Numbered from the stretch's first letter, positions 1 to 6,363 are shown. The stretch is DNA of 12,044 nt from an uncultured Lachnospiraceae bacterium (GCA_902476645.1 CABSEG010000083.1:1-12044); one strand, 5' to 3'. Made by a program: numbers and translations. Notes: a model not told the origin generated them from the letters alone.

Positions 1-1
1 C

Positions 2-1612
2 ACATCCGCAGAGTGGAACAAACATACCTCCAATACCAACCGGGGTGAGACTGCGGAAGACGGCATCTGGTTTGGCACCTCCGAGCCGGATGATTCCAAG
101 GGCGCCCTGATCTATGATACTTACACCATCGAAGAGCAGCGCTGTGAAGCCAATGAAGGCCGAAACCTTCTTACCTTTGATGTGGAAGTGTACCGGGACT
201 CTGTTACCATCGACCTGGGAACGCTGACCAATGACAAGGTGGAGATTGCCACCACTGCACTGGATAAAGAAAGCGGCTCCCATATGGCAAAACCGGATGA
301 TAAGGTAACGATTGTGGACACGGTTGAGTATGAAGGGCTGAAAAAAGGCGTGGAGTACCGGGTGGTCGGCACGCTCATGAACAAAGAAACCGGGGAACCC
401 TTTGAGATCGACGGGAAACCGGTAACGGCAGAGACGACCTTTACGGCTAAAAAATCTACCGGCAGCGTGGAAGTAGAATTTACCTTTGACGCTACGGGCC
501 TTGGCGGAACTACCGTGGTCTGCTTCGAGGAACTGTGGCAGGATGACCTGAAAATGGCTGTTCACGCCGATATCGAGGATCAGGACCAGTCCATCTTCTT
601 CCCGGAGATCGGTACTCAGGTGAAAGATTCCGAAACCGGCCTTCAGATGGCTCACGCAGATGAAGAGGTAACACTCATTGATACCGTATCCTATTCCAAC
701 GTACCCGCCGGAGAAGAGCTTACCCTGCAGGGAATCCTGATGGATAAGGAAACCGGGGAAGCATTGGAGATTGACGGGGAAACCGTGACTTCTGAGCTGA
801 CCTTTACACCGGAAAGCACGGAAGGGACCGTGGATGTGGAGTTCACTTTCAACGCCACGGAAGCGGCAGGCAAGACACTGGTTGTTTTTGAGTCCCTGTA
901 TTATGGGGAGGAAGAAATCGCTTCCCACCAGGATCTCGATTCACCGGAGCAGACCCTGGTTCTGCCTTCTGTCAGCACCACTGCAGCAAATCCGGAGCTT
1001 GGAAACCAGACCGGGCTTGCAAAGGAGGAAGCATCCATTACGGATGTGGCGGAATATACGAACCTTATTGCCGGGGAAACCTTCACGATCCGCGGCACGC
1101 TGATGGATCAGGAAACCGGCGAAGAGCTGCTGATCGATGAGAAGCCCGTGACGGCTGAAGCTGAATTTACCCCGGAGGAGACTTCCGGAACCACCGAGCT
1201 GACCTTTACCTTTAATGCAGAGGCACTGGCCGGAAAAACACTGGTCGTCTTCGAGGAGATCCTTTATAAAGATCAGGTGGTTGCATCTCACAGGGACATT
1301 TCTTCCGATCCGCAAAGTATCTACTTCCCGCAGATCGGCACCTCTGCCACAGACGGGGAGGACGGGGATCAGGAGATCCTGGCCGACAGCGAGGTAACCA
1401 TCAAGGATACGGTTTCCTATGAAAACCTGATTCCCGGGGCATCCTATCTCTTAAAGGGCGTGCTGATGGATCAGGAAACCGGGGAAGAATTGCTTCTTGA
1501 CGGCAATCCGGTCACGGCTGAAACCGCATTTACACCGGCGCAGCGGCTCCGTAGAGGTTGTATTTACCTTAGACGGCAGCTCCCTTGCAGGAAAATCCCT
1601 GGTTGTCTTTGA
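2..1612 (+). pseudogene. VaFE / T-Q ester-bond repeat surface protein, 5'-partial, frameshifted
   Basis: This is the 3' part of a gene for a large wall-anchored adhesin or pilin-like protein. The frame is open from base 2 with no start, so the N-terminus lies outside the window. The first 60 or so codons look like the end of a preceding surface domain (WFGTSEPDD, ALIYDTYTIEEQ). Four tandem domains follow, each with a DTVxY motif, GTLMDxETGE, a VVFE motif, an H-x-D block and a C-terminal Gln. This is the pattern of VaFE repeats (T-Q ester bond domains), in which a Thr-Gln ester cross-link is known to stiffen adhesin stalks. In the fourth repeat the frame is lost near 1541, the reading then runs out of register, and it stops at TGA 1610-1612. 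The rest of the repeat and the anchor continue in another frame to 1883. A true mutation or an assembly error would look the same. Family assignment is confident; the ligand is unknown. Confidence 0.85.
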
Positions 1613-1706
1613 AACCCTCTACTATGTAGATGCAGACGGGACACAGCGGGAGATCTGCTCTCACAAGGATATTGACGATGCGGGACAGACCGTACATCTC
1701 TCCGAA
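239..1706 (+). repeat. Four tandem VaFE / T-Q ester-bond coding repeats (about 121 residues each)
   Basis: The repeats lie at about 239-607, 608-970, 971-1333 and 1334-1706; the last carries the frameshift. Each keeps an N-terminal Thr block (ATTALD, GTQVKD, STTAAN, GTSATD), a catalytic-type His (VHADIED, SHQDLDS, SHRDISS, SHKDIDD) and a C-terminal Gln (DQSIFF, EQTLVL, PQSIYF, GQTVHL). These are the elements expected for autocatalytic Thr-Gln ester formation. Repeats 2 and 3 are exactly 121 codons by my count. They are diverged at the DNA level, so this is an old coding array, not a recent tandem duplication. Confidence 0.85.
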
Positions 1707-1883
1707 AATCCTCCGGAAGTACCGGAAGAACCGACGGAAACACCTTCCGTTTCTAATCCGGTCAAGACTGGGGATGATGCACCCATCCTTCTTTACCTCG
1801 GCATCGGGGCAGGCGCTCTTGTCCTTGCCGGAGCACTGACCGTCCTGTATCTGCACAGACGGAAACAGAAGGATAACCAATAA
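1542..1883 (+). pseudogene. C-terminal fragment of the same surface protein: half repeat 4 plus sortase signal
   Basis: This stretch continues repeat 4 in a different frame, starting with SGSVEVVFTLD and then KSLVVFETLYY, SHKDIDD and AGQTV, which match the second half of repeats 1-3. A Pro/Glu-rich spacer (PPEVPEEPTETP) follows. Then comes a sortase-like signal, NPVKTGDD at about 1755-1778, a single hydrophobic helix rich in Leu/Gly/Ala, and a basic tail HRRKQK before TAA at 1881-1883. This is the standard cell-wall sorting layout of a Gram-positive surface protein, with PVKTG in place of canonical LPxTG. An ATG in this frame at 1497 has no visible ribosome binding site and overlaps the upstream frame, so I do not think it is a separate gene. 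Without the frameshift the two parts would make one anchored protein. Confidence 0.85.
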
Positions 1884-1899
1884 CCCACACATTGACTCT

Positions 1900-1931
1900 A
1901 ACAGGCGGTTCCTATTACTGGGCCGCCTGTT
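1900..1931 (+). terminator. Hairpin after the surface protein gene
   Basis: Perfect 9-bp arms AACAGGCGG (1900-1908) and CCGCCTGTT (1923-1931) flank a 14-base loop, starting 17 bases after the adhesin stop. The arms are GC-rich, but the T run after them is short (TTTCT, running from inside the right arm). It is a plausible, somewhat weak, intrinsic terminator separating the adhesin from the following gene cluster. Confidence 0.6.
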
Positions 1932-1950
1932 TCTATGGAAGGTGACAGAT

Positions 1951-2313
1951 ATGGAACGAACCCACTGTACGGCGGATGCCAAGCATATCCGCCATTTCCT
2001 GGACTGTTGCGAAGGGAACTGGCACCAGTGCGTATATGTGCGCTGCGTTTCCTGCAAAACTCCGGGATACTGCAGGCAGCCGGACTTTTTGTATCATCCG
2101 GATCCGGAGGGGAAGCCCTGTGTCCTCCTCATGAGGGATGCCAGGCTTCTTTTCGCCCGGTTTCCGGAGCCCACCGAGTGCGCCGGCGCATTGACCATGG
2201 AGCAGTTTCACTCCCTGTACCGGCCCTATCTGGAGAAAGAGGGTCTGCTTGAGGCCCCCTGTCTTCCGGAAGCGATGCTGCGTCTCCAGGAGGCAGCCTG
2301 CTATGACTGGTAA
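1951..2313 (+). CDS. Cys-rich small protein of unknown function
   Basis: A 120-residue protein that I do not recognise. I choose ATG 1951 because GGAAGGTG lies about 7 bases upstream; a GTG at 1942 in the same frame sits inside that ribosome binding site. Eleven cysteines are spread along the chain, most densely at residues 19-41 (HFLDCC, QCVYVRCVSCKTPGYC), with a CxxC at 32-35. This could be a metal-binding or redox module, but no known zinc-ribbon spacing is obvious. There is no signal peptide or membrane segment, so it is probably cytosolic. It is the first gene of the run of small genes on this strand. Codon use and base composition resemble the following genes, consistent with an element-borne accessory gene. 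Confidence 0.7.
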   Translation: MERTHCTADAKHIRHFLDCCEGNWHQCVYVRCVSCKTPGYCRQPDFLYHPDPEGKPCVLLMRDARLLFARFPEPTECAGALTMEQFHSLYRPYLEKEGLLEAPCLPEAMLRLQEAACYDW

Positions 2314-2375
2314 AGTTGCGTTTTGCGGAGCTTCTACGTATGGGATAAGTAAGAAAACGAAAGGAGGAGCATCAC

Positions 2376-2654
2376 ATGAGTTATCTGATTCTGATTATCT
2401 GCTGGATCGACAGGGCATTTACCACCCTGATCTTTCTCCCCATGCTGTATATCCTGTACCGGAAGTTCCGCCCCACCAAGCCCTGGACGCCCCGCACCAT
2501 GCGGCTGTACCTGGTCTGCAAGGTTCTGGTGATCCTGTTTCTGGTGCGTATCTTCTGCGCCGGATTCATCTTCACACCAGTCAACTATGAGCGCTTCACG
2601 GACAGCGGCCTGTTTCCGCTGATCAAGGCCATCTTTTACTCTGACTGGCCGTAA
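2376..2654 (+). CDS. Small two-helix membrane protein, unknown function
   Basis: A 92-residue protein starting at ATG 2376 behind a strong AAGGAGG (2361-2367). It has a hydrophobic helix at about residues 3-27, a basic Pro-rich connector (RKFRPTKPWTPRTMR) and a second helix at about 43-66, then a short polar tail ending FYSDWP. It is therefore probably an integral membrane protein. No family is recognised. It lies 62 bases after the Cys-rich gene on the same strand and may share its transcript. Small membrane proteins of this kind are common in accessory parts of conjugative elements, but no role can be read from the sequence. Confidence 0.7.
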   Translation: MSYLILIICWIDRAFTTLIFLPMLYILYRKFRPTKPWTPRTMRLYLVCKVLVILFLVRIFCAGFIFTPVNYERFTDSGLFPLIKAIFYSDWP

Positions 2655-2693
2655 AAATGGTGAAAAGTGCCATTTGGTCCGGATCTGGGACCA
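2655..2693 (+). terminator. Two adjacent short hairpins after the membrane-protein gene
   Basis: AAATGG (2655-2660) pairs with CCATTT (2670-2675), and TGGTCC (2675-2680) pairs with GGACCA (2688-2693), giving two back-to-back 6-bp stems. No T run follows (the next bases are GTTTCGG), so termination is uncertain. They could instead be structure in the leader of the next gene. Confidence 0.3.
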
Positions 2694-2752
2694 GTTTCGG
2701 CGCTCATCCTATGGGCATCTGTCACCTTTATCCTTACACTATAAGTAAGCAA

Positions 2753-2798
2753 TACGTAGAGAATGATAAACGTATGCCGTACTTATGCCATACGTATG
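2753..2798. promoter_or_regulatory. Cluster of TACGTA-type palindromes upstream of the zinc-finger gene
   Basis: The 163-base gap before the gene at 2818 holds AATACGTAG (2751-2759), ACGTATG (2770-2776) and the perfect 10-bp palindrome CATACGTATG (2789-2798). The second and third also form a 7-bp inverted repeat, and ATGCC is directly repeated at 2773 and 2785. A TATAAG at 2740-2745 could be a -10 box but has no convincing -35. The arrangement looks like an operator for a dimeric regulator. The regulator is not identified. Confidence 0.35.
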
Positions 2799-2817
2799 AA
2801 ATTGAGGTGAACAGACT

Positions 2818-3231
2818 ATGAAACAGAAGAAATCCATCCGCTGCCCATACTGCGGCGGCACGGCCATCCTTCGGGACGCTTCCTTCGTCTATGGGGAGAA
2901 GTCCTATGGCGGCAAGGTTTATGTATGCAGCAACTATCCCAGGTGCGACGCCTATGTAGGAGTCCATCCCGGAACCCGGATCCCCAAAGGCACGCTGGCA
3001 GACCAGGAACTTCGGAAGAAACGGATGCTGGCACACCAGATCTTTGACCAGATCTGGCTGAGGGGAATCTTAAGCCGTCCCGACGCCTATCACTGGCTGG
3101 CAGACAAGTTCTGCCTCTCCGATGAGCAGGCACACATCGGGATGTTCGGGAACTATATGTGTGACCAGGTGATCCGGGAGTCCAAAAAACTTCTGGCAAA
3201 CCAGCGCCCCCGCCTTCAGGCGGCAGGCTGA
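2818..3231 (+). CDS. DUF3268-like zinc-finger protein
   Basis: A 137-residue protein starting at ATG 2818, preceded by TTGAGGTGAACAGACT, which supplies an AGGTGA ribosome binding site. The N-terminal third is a four-Cys zinc ribbon: C9-PY-C12 and C37-SNYPR-C43, with VYVCSNYPRCDAYVGVHPG between and after. This matches what I know of the DUF3268 family, small proteins often found in mobile elements of Bacillota. The C-terminal part is helical and basic with a YHWLADKF segment. No enzymatic motif is seen. The likely role is nucleic-acid or protein binding, which is an inference from the zinc ribbon. It is followed after 15 bases by the sigma-factor-like gene, so the two are probably co-transcribed. 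Confidence 0.8.
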   Translation: MKQKKSIRCPYCGGTAILRDASFVYGEKSYGGKVYVCSNYPRCDAYVGVHPGTRIPKGTLADQELRKKRMLAHQIFDQIWLRGILSRPDAYHWLADKFCLSDEQAHIGMFGNYMCDQVIRESKKLLANQRPRLQAAG

Positions 3232-3246
3232 AGGGAGGGAAATGCG

Positions 3247-3822
3247 ATGGTAAAGCCCATGACACCCGCCCAGAAGCAGCTGGCGGAAGATCATATGGAT
3301 CTGGTTCCAAAGATCATCCGCTCACTGACAAACGGAAGCCCTTTACCCAGCGAGCAGCGGCAGGAACTTTGCCAGATTGGATACCTGGCCCTGTGCCGGG
3401 CAGCCGTCTCCTGCGGGGAAGGGCTCCCCTTCACTCCATACGCTGCAGCTGCTATCCGCAATGCCATTTATGACTCCTGGCGTCACGAAATCCGGGGAAA
3501 AGATCTTTTCTGCCCACTGCAGGAAGATCTGCTGGATGCTATGCCGGCCCTGCAGATTGCCCAGGAGCAGGAAGCAATGCCGGATGCAGCGCCCCTGGCA
3601 CTGAAAGATACGGCGGCAGGTGCTTATCTGGAGACGCTCAAAGCCTCCCAGTGCAGCACCATCCAAAAAGGCATCGAAGCCCTCTGCTTCCAGCTTGAGG
3701 GCTACTCGGCCAAGGAGCTGTCCGCTCACTACCAGGTGCCTTCCAACCATATCCGGGCCTGGCAGAGCAAAGCCCGCAGATTTTTACAGCAGGATGCAGC
3801 GCTGTGCGCTCTGTTATCCTGA
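3247..3822 (+). CDS. Sigma-70-like RNA polymerase sigma factor (element-encoded)
   Basis: A 191-residue protein starting at ATG 3247 behind GGGAGGGAA. Residues about 10-80 look like sigma region 2: a helical LVPKIIRSL stretch, then ELCQIGYLALCRAA and FTPYAAAAIRNAIYDSWR, the usual 'QxG..AL..A...F..Y....I...I.D..R' pattern. Residues about 135-180 look like a region-4 helix-turn-helix (GYSAKELSAHYQVPSNHIRAWQSKARRFL). The middle is an Ala/Gln-rich linker. Sequence-related small sigma factors are common in conjugative elements of Clostridia and may direct transcription of element genes, though target promoters cannot be inferred here. It sits between the zinc-finger gene (15-base gap) and the next gene (20-base gap), so the three are likely one operon. 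Confidence 0.75.
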   Translation: MVKPMTPAQKQLAEDHMDLVPKIIRSLTNGSPLPSEQRQELCQIGYLALCRAAVSCGEGLPFTPYAAAAIRNAIYDSWRHEIRGKDLFCPLQEDLLDAMPALQIAQEQEAMPDAAPLALKDTAAGAYLETLKASQCSTIQKGIEALCFQLEGYSAKELSAHYQVPSNHIRAWQSKARRFLQQDAALCALLS

Positions 3823-3842
3823 ACAATAAAGGAGGAACTTTT

Positions 3843-4526
3843 ATGCTTACGCTCTATACCGCTGTCGGCAGTCTTCAGTTTGTAAATGTGAACGGGAAAC
3901 CGGTCCCCCATGTGATCAACAACCAGAAGGAATACGGGATGTCCAAAGAGGAGCTTCTGGTGTGGAGCTGCCTGGCCTTCCAGATCCTGACCTATCCGGA
4001 ACTGGAGCGTCTGTTTGAAAAAAACTGTGCAGACTCCGGCCAGTCCATCTCCCTGCCGCTGTCCCATTACCTGAACCGTCTGCTCCTGCGGGGGCTTCTG
4101 GTAAAAGGGATGGGGGTAAGCGCCGTGGATGCCCTGTACCGGCTTTTGGGGACGCTGACCATCACGCCCGTTGAGGACCGTTTTCTTCCCCGGCTTGCCA
4201 GCGTATTCCTGCTCTACACCAAAAGGCAGGTACGTCTGAAAGATATCCCCCGGCTCCTGCGTAAGACAAAATGTACGCCCACGGAGCGGGAAGTCCTGGC
4301 TCTTGCCGGGAAAGCGTCTCTGTCCACGGCAGAGCTGCTGCTCAGTATGGAGCGGGGCGTCCTGATCCGGAAGGAAGAGGATATCCTGGAGAAGCTCTAC
4401 ACCTCGCCGGAAGACACCTGCAGCACCCTTACGGATACCGTGCAGATCACCCACGCCCAGTATCCCATCCTGCAAGCGGTCAGCAACCTGTACCTGAACC
4501 AGAAGATCCTGTTCCAGAAGATTTGA
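3843..4526 (+). CDS. Unknown protein, possibly winged-helix
   Basis: A 227-residue protein. I place the start at ATG 3843 because AAGGAGG (3829-3835) lies 7 bases upstream; an in-frame GTG at 3804 would overlap the sigma gene and lacks a ribosome binding site. No family is recognised. A helical segment, about residues 32-90 (KEELLVWSCLAFQILTYPEL through YLNRLLLRGLLVKG), resembles a winged-helix 'HTH then wing' layout. A later segment (TPTEREVLALAGKASLSTAELL) could be a second helix-turn-helix. This would suit a DNA-binding accessory protein but is only an impression from pattern. No membrane segment or signal peptide is present. It lies between the sigma-like gene and the two-TM protein in one closely spaced run. 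Confidence 0.65.
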   Translation: MLTLYTAVGSLQFVNVNGKPVPHVINNQKEYGMSKEELLVWSCLAFQILTYPELERLFEKNCADSGQSISLPLSHYLNRLLLRGLLVKGMGVSAVDALYRLLGTLTITPVEDRFLPRLASVFLLYTKRQVRLKDIPRLLRKTKCTPTEREVLALAGKASLSTAELLLSMERGVLIRKEEDILEKLYTSPEDTCSTLTDTVQITHAQYPILQAVSNLYLNQKILFQKI

Positions 4527-4543
4527 TCCGAAAGGAGAACCCT

Positions 4544-4981
4544 ATGCCGAAACCATTATTCACCCGGCTGGCTGCCATCTGTGCAGTCGGCCTTTTCTGT
4601 GTCCTGTTTGGAGGCGTTTATGCCCTGTCCCAGAAGGATACCATCCTGCTGGTCATGAGCCTGCTTCTTGGAGTGTGCTGCATCATCCGCTTCCTTCTTT
4701 TATATCATACCATCAAGACGGAGAATTACCTGATCCTGGAAGGCACCTGTGTTAAGCGGGAGAAATCGCCCCTCACTCGAAACCAGCAGGTGCTGTTCCG
4801 TACTACGGACGGAAAAGAATACCGCTTCAGCCTGGAAAAAAATACCCGGCTTCTGGCTGGTCACAGCTATCGGCTTTATTTTAAAAGAGAATTCGCGCTG
4901 GAAGAAAATCCAGGAAGAGCACTTCACGATCCGGCGCTGATCGGTTACGAGGAACTGATGGAAGTAGCTGCAGAAGAATAA
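4544..4981 (+). CDS. Two-TM membrane protein with C-terminal soluble domain
   Basis: A 145-residue protein starting at ATG 4544 behind AAAGGAGAA, 17 bases after the preceding gene. Two hydrophobic helices (about residues 6-27 and 33-54) are followed by a domain of about 85 residues with alternating beta-like segments (YLILEGTCVKREK, QQVLFRTTDGKEYRFSLEKN, HSYRLYFKREF) and an acidic tail. The shape is that of a membrane-tethered small beta-barrel or OB-like domain. I do not recognise the family. It is the last gene of the + strand cluster and is followed within 5 bases by a strong hairpin, so the operon appears to end here. Confidence 0.7.
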   Translation: MPKPLFTRLAAICAVGLFCVLFGGVYALSQKDTILLVMSLLLGVCCIIRFLLLYHTIKTENYLILEGTCVKREKSPLTRNQQVLFRTTDGKEYRFSLEKNTRLLAGHSYRLYFKREFALEENPGRALHDPALIGYEELMEVAAEE

Positions 4982-4985
4982 AGAA

Positions 4986-5023
4986 TGTCCTGTACGACTG
5001 GGATCAATCCGGTGTACAGGACA
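4986..5023. terminator. Convergent (bidirectional) terminator hairpin
   Basis: Perfect 10-bp arms TGTCCTGTAC (4986-4995) and GTACAGGACA (5014-5023), with a further GGAT/ATCC pairing inside the loop. CTTTTAG follows on the + strand, and TTCTTTATTCTTC follows on the - strand. It lies between the end of the + strand cluster and the end of the XRE gene on the - strand, so it can serve both. Confidence 0.75.
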
Positions 5024-5039
5024 CTTTTAGCGTAATAAG

Positions 5040-5555
5040 CTATCTGTTTTTATAGGTGAAGATAATCCCGATGATAGAAGCAATAAGGGCGAATGGCGCC
5101 AGTCTTACGAACAAAAATTCAACGCCATGCAGGATGGTCCCTGCAACTGCCAGCTCCGGATCATTGTAATCCCAATTCAAATATTCGCTCTGCATAGCTG
5201 CAAAAGCAACAAATACAACTATGATAACCGCACACAACGCAAAAAGCAGATAGCGGATCGTCCGAATCCTCCTCTCACTTCTTTTGGCAAATTGAAGATT
5301 GATTCTTTCCAGTTTCTCAGAAATACTTTTGAGATCCAACTCATTCACACAAGGCTCCTGTACGGTTTCGCCTAAGAGTATACTTACTGAAGTATCCAGT
5401 TCGTCTGCTAACGAAATGAGCAGATTGGAGTCAGGAACCGATAGACCTTTTTCCCATTTCGATACCGTCTGCCTTACTACATTCAGCTTTATGGCAAGTT
5501 CTTCTTGCGATAATCCTTTTGCTTTTCGTAGATTTTTAATATTTTCATTCAGCAT
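5040..5555 (-). CDS. XRE-family regulator with C-terminal membrane segments
   Basis: A 171-residue protein. ATG 5555 is chosen because AAGGAGG (5564-5570 on the + strand coordinates) sits 8 bases upstream; a longer frame to 5621 has no such site. Residues about 6-60 form a classic Cro/cI helix-turn-helix (LRKAKGLSQEELAIKLNVVRQTVSKWE) ending in DTSVSILLGE. A charged, probably coiled-coil stretch follows (72-95), then two hydrophobic helices at about 101-121 and 148-168. XRE regulators with membrane tails are frequent in Bacillota and may sense envelope signals, though the signal here is unknown. It is divergent from the toxin-antitoxin genes, and the shared intergenic region holds a 9-bp inverted repeat that it could bind. 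Confidence 0.85.
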   Translation of the reverse strand: MLNENIKNLRKAKGLSQEELAIKLNVVRQTVSKWEKGLSVPDSNLLISLADELDTSVSILLGETVQEPCVNELDLKSISEKLERINLQFAKRSERRIRTIRYLLFALCAVIIVVFVAFAAMQSEYLNWDYNDPELAVAGTILHGVEFLFVRLAPFALIASIIGIIFTYKNR

Positions 5556-5604
5556 AACCTGTGCCTCCTTTGTTTTGATACAACTATTAAATATCAAAAG
5601 CACC

Positions 5605-5619
5605 GTTGCCACAAGCAAC
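5605..5619. promoter_or_regulatory. Short hairpin in the XRE leader
   Basis: GTTGC (5605-5609) and GCAAC (5615-5619) with a 5-base loop. On the - strand this falls in the probable promoter or leader of the XRE gene; a TTG-type -35 and a TTTAAT-like -10 can be drawn around it but not firmly. Confidence 0.25.
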
Positions 5620-5623
5620 ACAA

Positions 5624-5656
5624 ATTAACATTTCCATTATTACTACGAATGTTAAT
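5624..5656. promoter_or_regulatory. 9-bp inverted repeat between divergent XRE and toxin-antitoxin genes (candidate operator)
   Basis: ATTAACATT (5624-5632) and AATGTTAAT (5648-5656) are perfect inverted copies with a 15-base spacer. The right arm ends 3 bases before a TTGACA (5660-5665) on the + strand that could be a -35 box. The position between divergent genes and the helical-repeat spacing fit a dimeric repressor site, with the adjacent XRE protein the obvious candidate. Confidence 0.45.
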
Positions 5657-5739
5657 CTGTTGACACCTTAAATATACCAAATAAGTATTCTTCCTGCTAC
5701 ACTTTAAGATAAAGGAATCGCAGACAACGAATAAGTTTC

Positions 5740-5784
5740 TTGCTTTTGTGATAAAATTATGATAAAATAACGCCATAAAGGAGG
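5740..5784 (+). promoter_or_regulatory. Predicted promoter and ribosome binding site of the toxin-antitoxin operon
   Basis: TTGCTT (5740-5745) and TAAAAT (5763-5768) are separated by 17 bases, a good -10 with a weak -35. The motif GATAAAAT is directly repeated at 5750 and 5761 and may be part of an antitoxin operator. AAGGAGG (5778-5784) lies 7 bases before the antitoxin ATG at 5792. Confidence 0.45.
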
Positions 5785-5791
5785 CGATACT

Positions 5792-6064
5792 ATGCTGAAT
5801 ATTCGGCCTGTTTCAGATCTGCGTAACCGCTTTTCTGAAGTTGAAGAGGATGTCCTGTCCAAAGGCGAACCGGTTTTTCTTACCAAAAACGGCTATGGTT
5901 CTATGGTTCTGCTCAGCCTGGAGCAATACGAAGAACTGACGAATGATGTGGAGCTGGCGCTGGATGAAGCGGACCGTGCCGCTGACCTTTCTGATACACG
6001 CTATTCTGCCGACGAGGTTTTTGGTCGGGTGAGGAGGCGCATCCGTGAACGAAAAGCATTATGA
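5792..6064 (+). CDS. Phd/YefM-family antitoxin
   Basis: A 90-residue protein with a typical Phd/YefM N-terminal DNA-binding fold: IRPVSDLRNRFSEVEEDVLSKGEPVFLTKNGYGSMVLLSLEQYEEL. The 'PVSDLRNRF', 'P.FLTKNG' and 'V..S...YE.L' pattern is diagnostic of the family. The acidic C-terminal third (ELALDEADRAADLSDTRYSADEVF) would wrap and neutralise the toxin. The start has a consensus AAGGAGG upstream. It overlaps the toxin gene by 20 bases, the normal antitoxin-first arrangement allowing translational coupling. Antitoxins of this family usually repress their own promoter, alone and with the toxin. The pair probably helps to keep the surrounding element or region in the population, which is an inference from context. 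Confidence 0.9.
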   Translation: MLNIRPVSDLRNRFSEVEEDVLSKGEPVFLTKNGYGSMVLLSLEQYEELTNDVELALDEADRAADLSDTRYSADEVFGRVRRRIRERKAL

Positions 6065-6359
6065 CCTGCGGTTTCTCCCTCTATTTGAAGATGACCTCAA
6101 TGAAATCGTAGACTATATTACCTATCGGCTGAGAAATCCCGCTGCGGCAGAACGACTGGTGGACGATGTGGAAGCAGCCATTTTAGAAAGGCTTCCCTGT
6201 GCGGAATCCTTCGAGCCTTTTCACTCGGCACGAGAACGTCAATATCCATATTATCGCATCCAGGTGCGGAACTTCACCGTTTTCTATGTGGTGATTGGAA
6301 ACATTATGGAAGTTCGACGGATTTTGTATAACCGCCGGAATTGGAAAGAACAGCTTTAA
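6045..6359 (+). CDS. RelE/ParE-family toxin
   Basis: A 104-residue protein starting at GTG 6045 behind GGAGG within the antitoxin gene. The sequence follows the RelE/ParE fold: an N-terminal strand (YDLRFLPLFEDDLNEIVDYI), two helices (NPAAAERLVDDVEAAILERL), and C-terminal strands (YYRIQVRNFTVFYVVIGNIMEVRRILYNRRNW). The 'YR...V.NF.VFY.V....I.V.RILY.RR.W' ending is characteristic of this superfamily. RelE members cut mRNA in the ribosome and ParE members poison gyrase. The sequence alone does not decide between them, so I leave the target open. It is probably made at low level until the antitoxin is degraded. A hairpin follows its stop within 5 bases. Confidence 0.88.
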   Translation: MNEKHYDLRFLPLFEDDLNEIVDYITYRLRNPAAAERLVDDVEAAILERLPCAESFEPFHSARERQYPYYRIQVRNFTVFYVVIGNIMEVRRILYNRRNWKEQL

Positions 6360-6363
6360 AATC

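Noticed and set aside
239..1706. CRISPR-like array
   Set aside because: The repeats are about 363 bases, coding, and diverged in DNA sequence; there are no short identical repeats with unique spacers.
1569..2057. 162-residue - strand open frame over the adhesin end
   Set aside because: Antisense to the sortase-anchor region and spans the hairpin at 1900-1931; no start signal.
3729..4475. 248-residue - strand open frame
   Set aside because: Antisense to the sigma-like gene and its neighbour, both of which have strong ribosome binding sites; composition is typical of a shadow frame in GC-rich DNA.
5556..5621. Longer, hydrophobic N-terminus of the XRE protein
   Set aside because: The consensus AAGGAGG at 5564-5570 fits ATG 5555, and the helix-turn-helix domain normally begins a few residues after the start.
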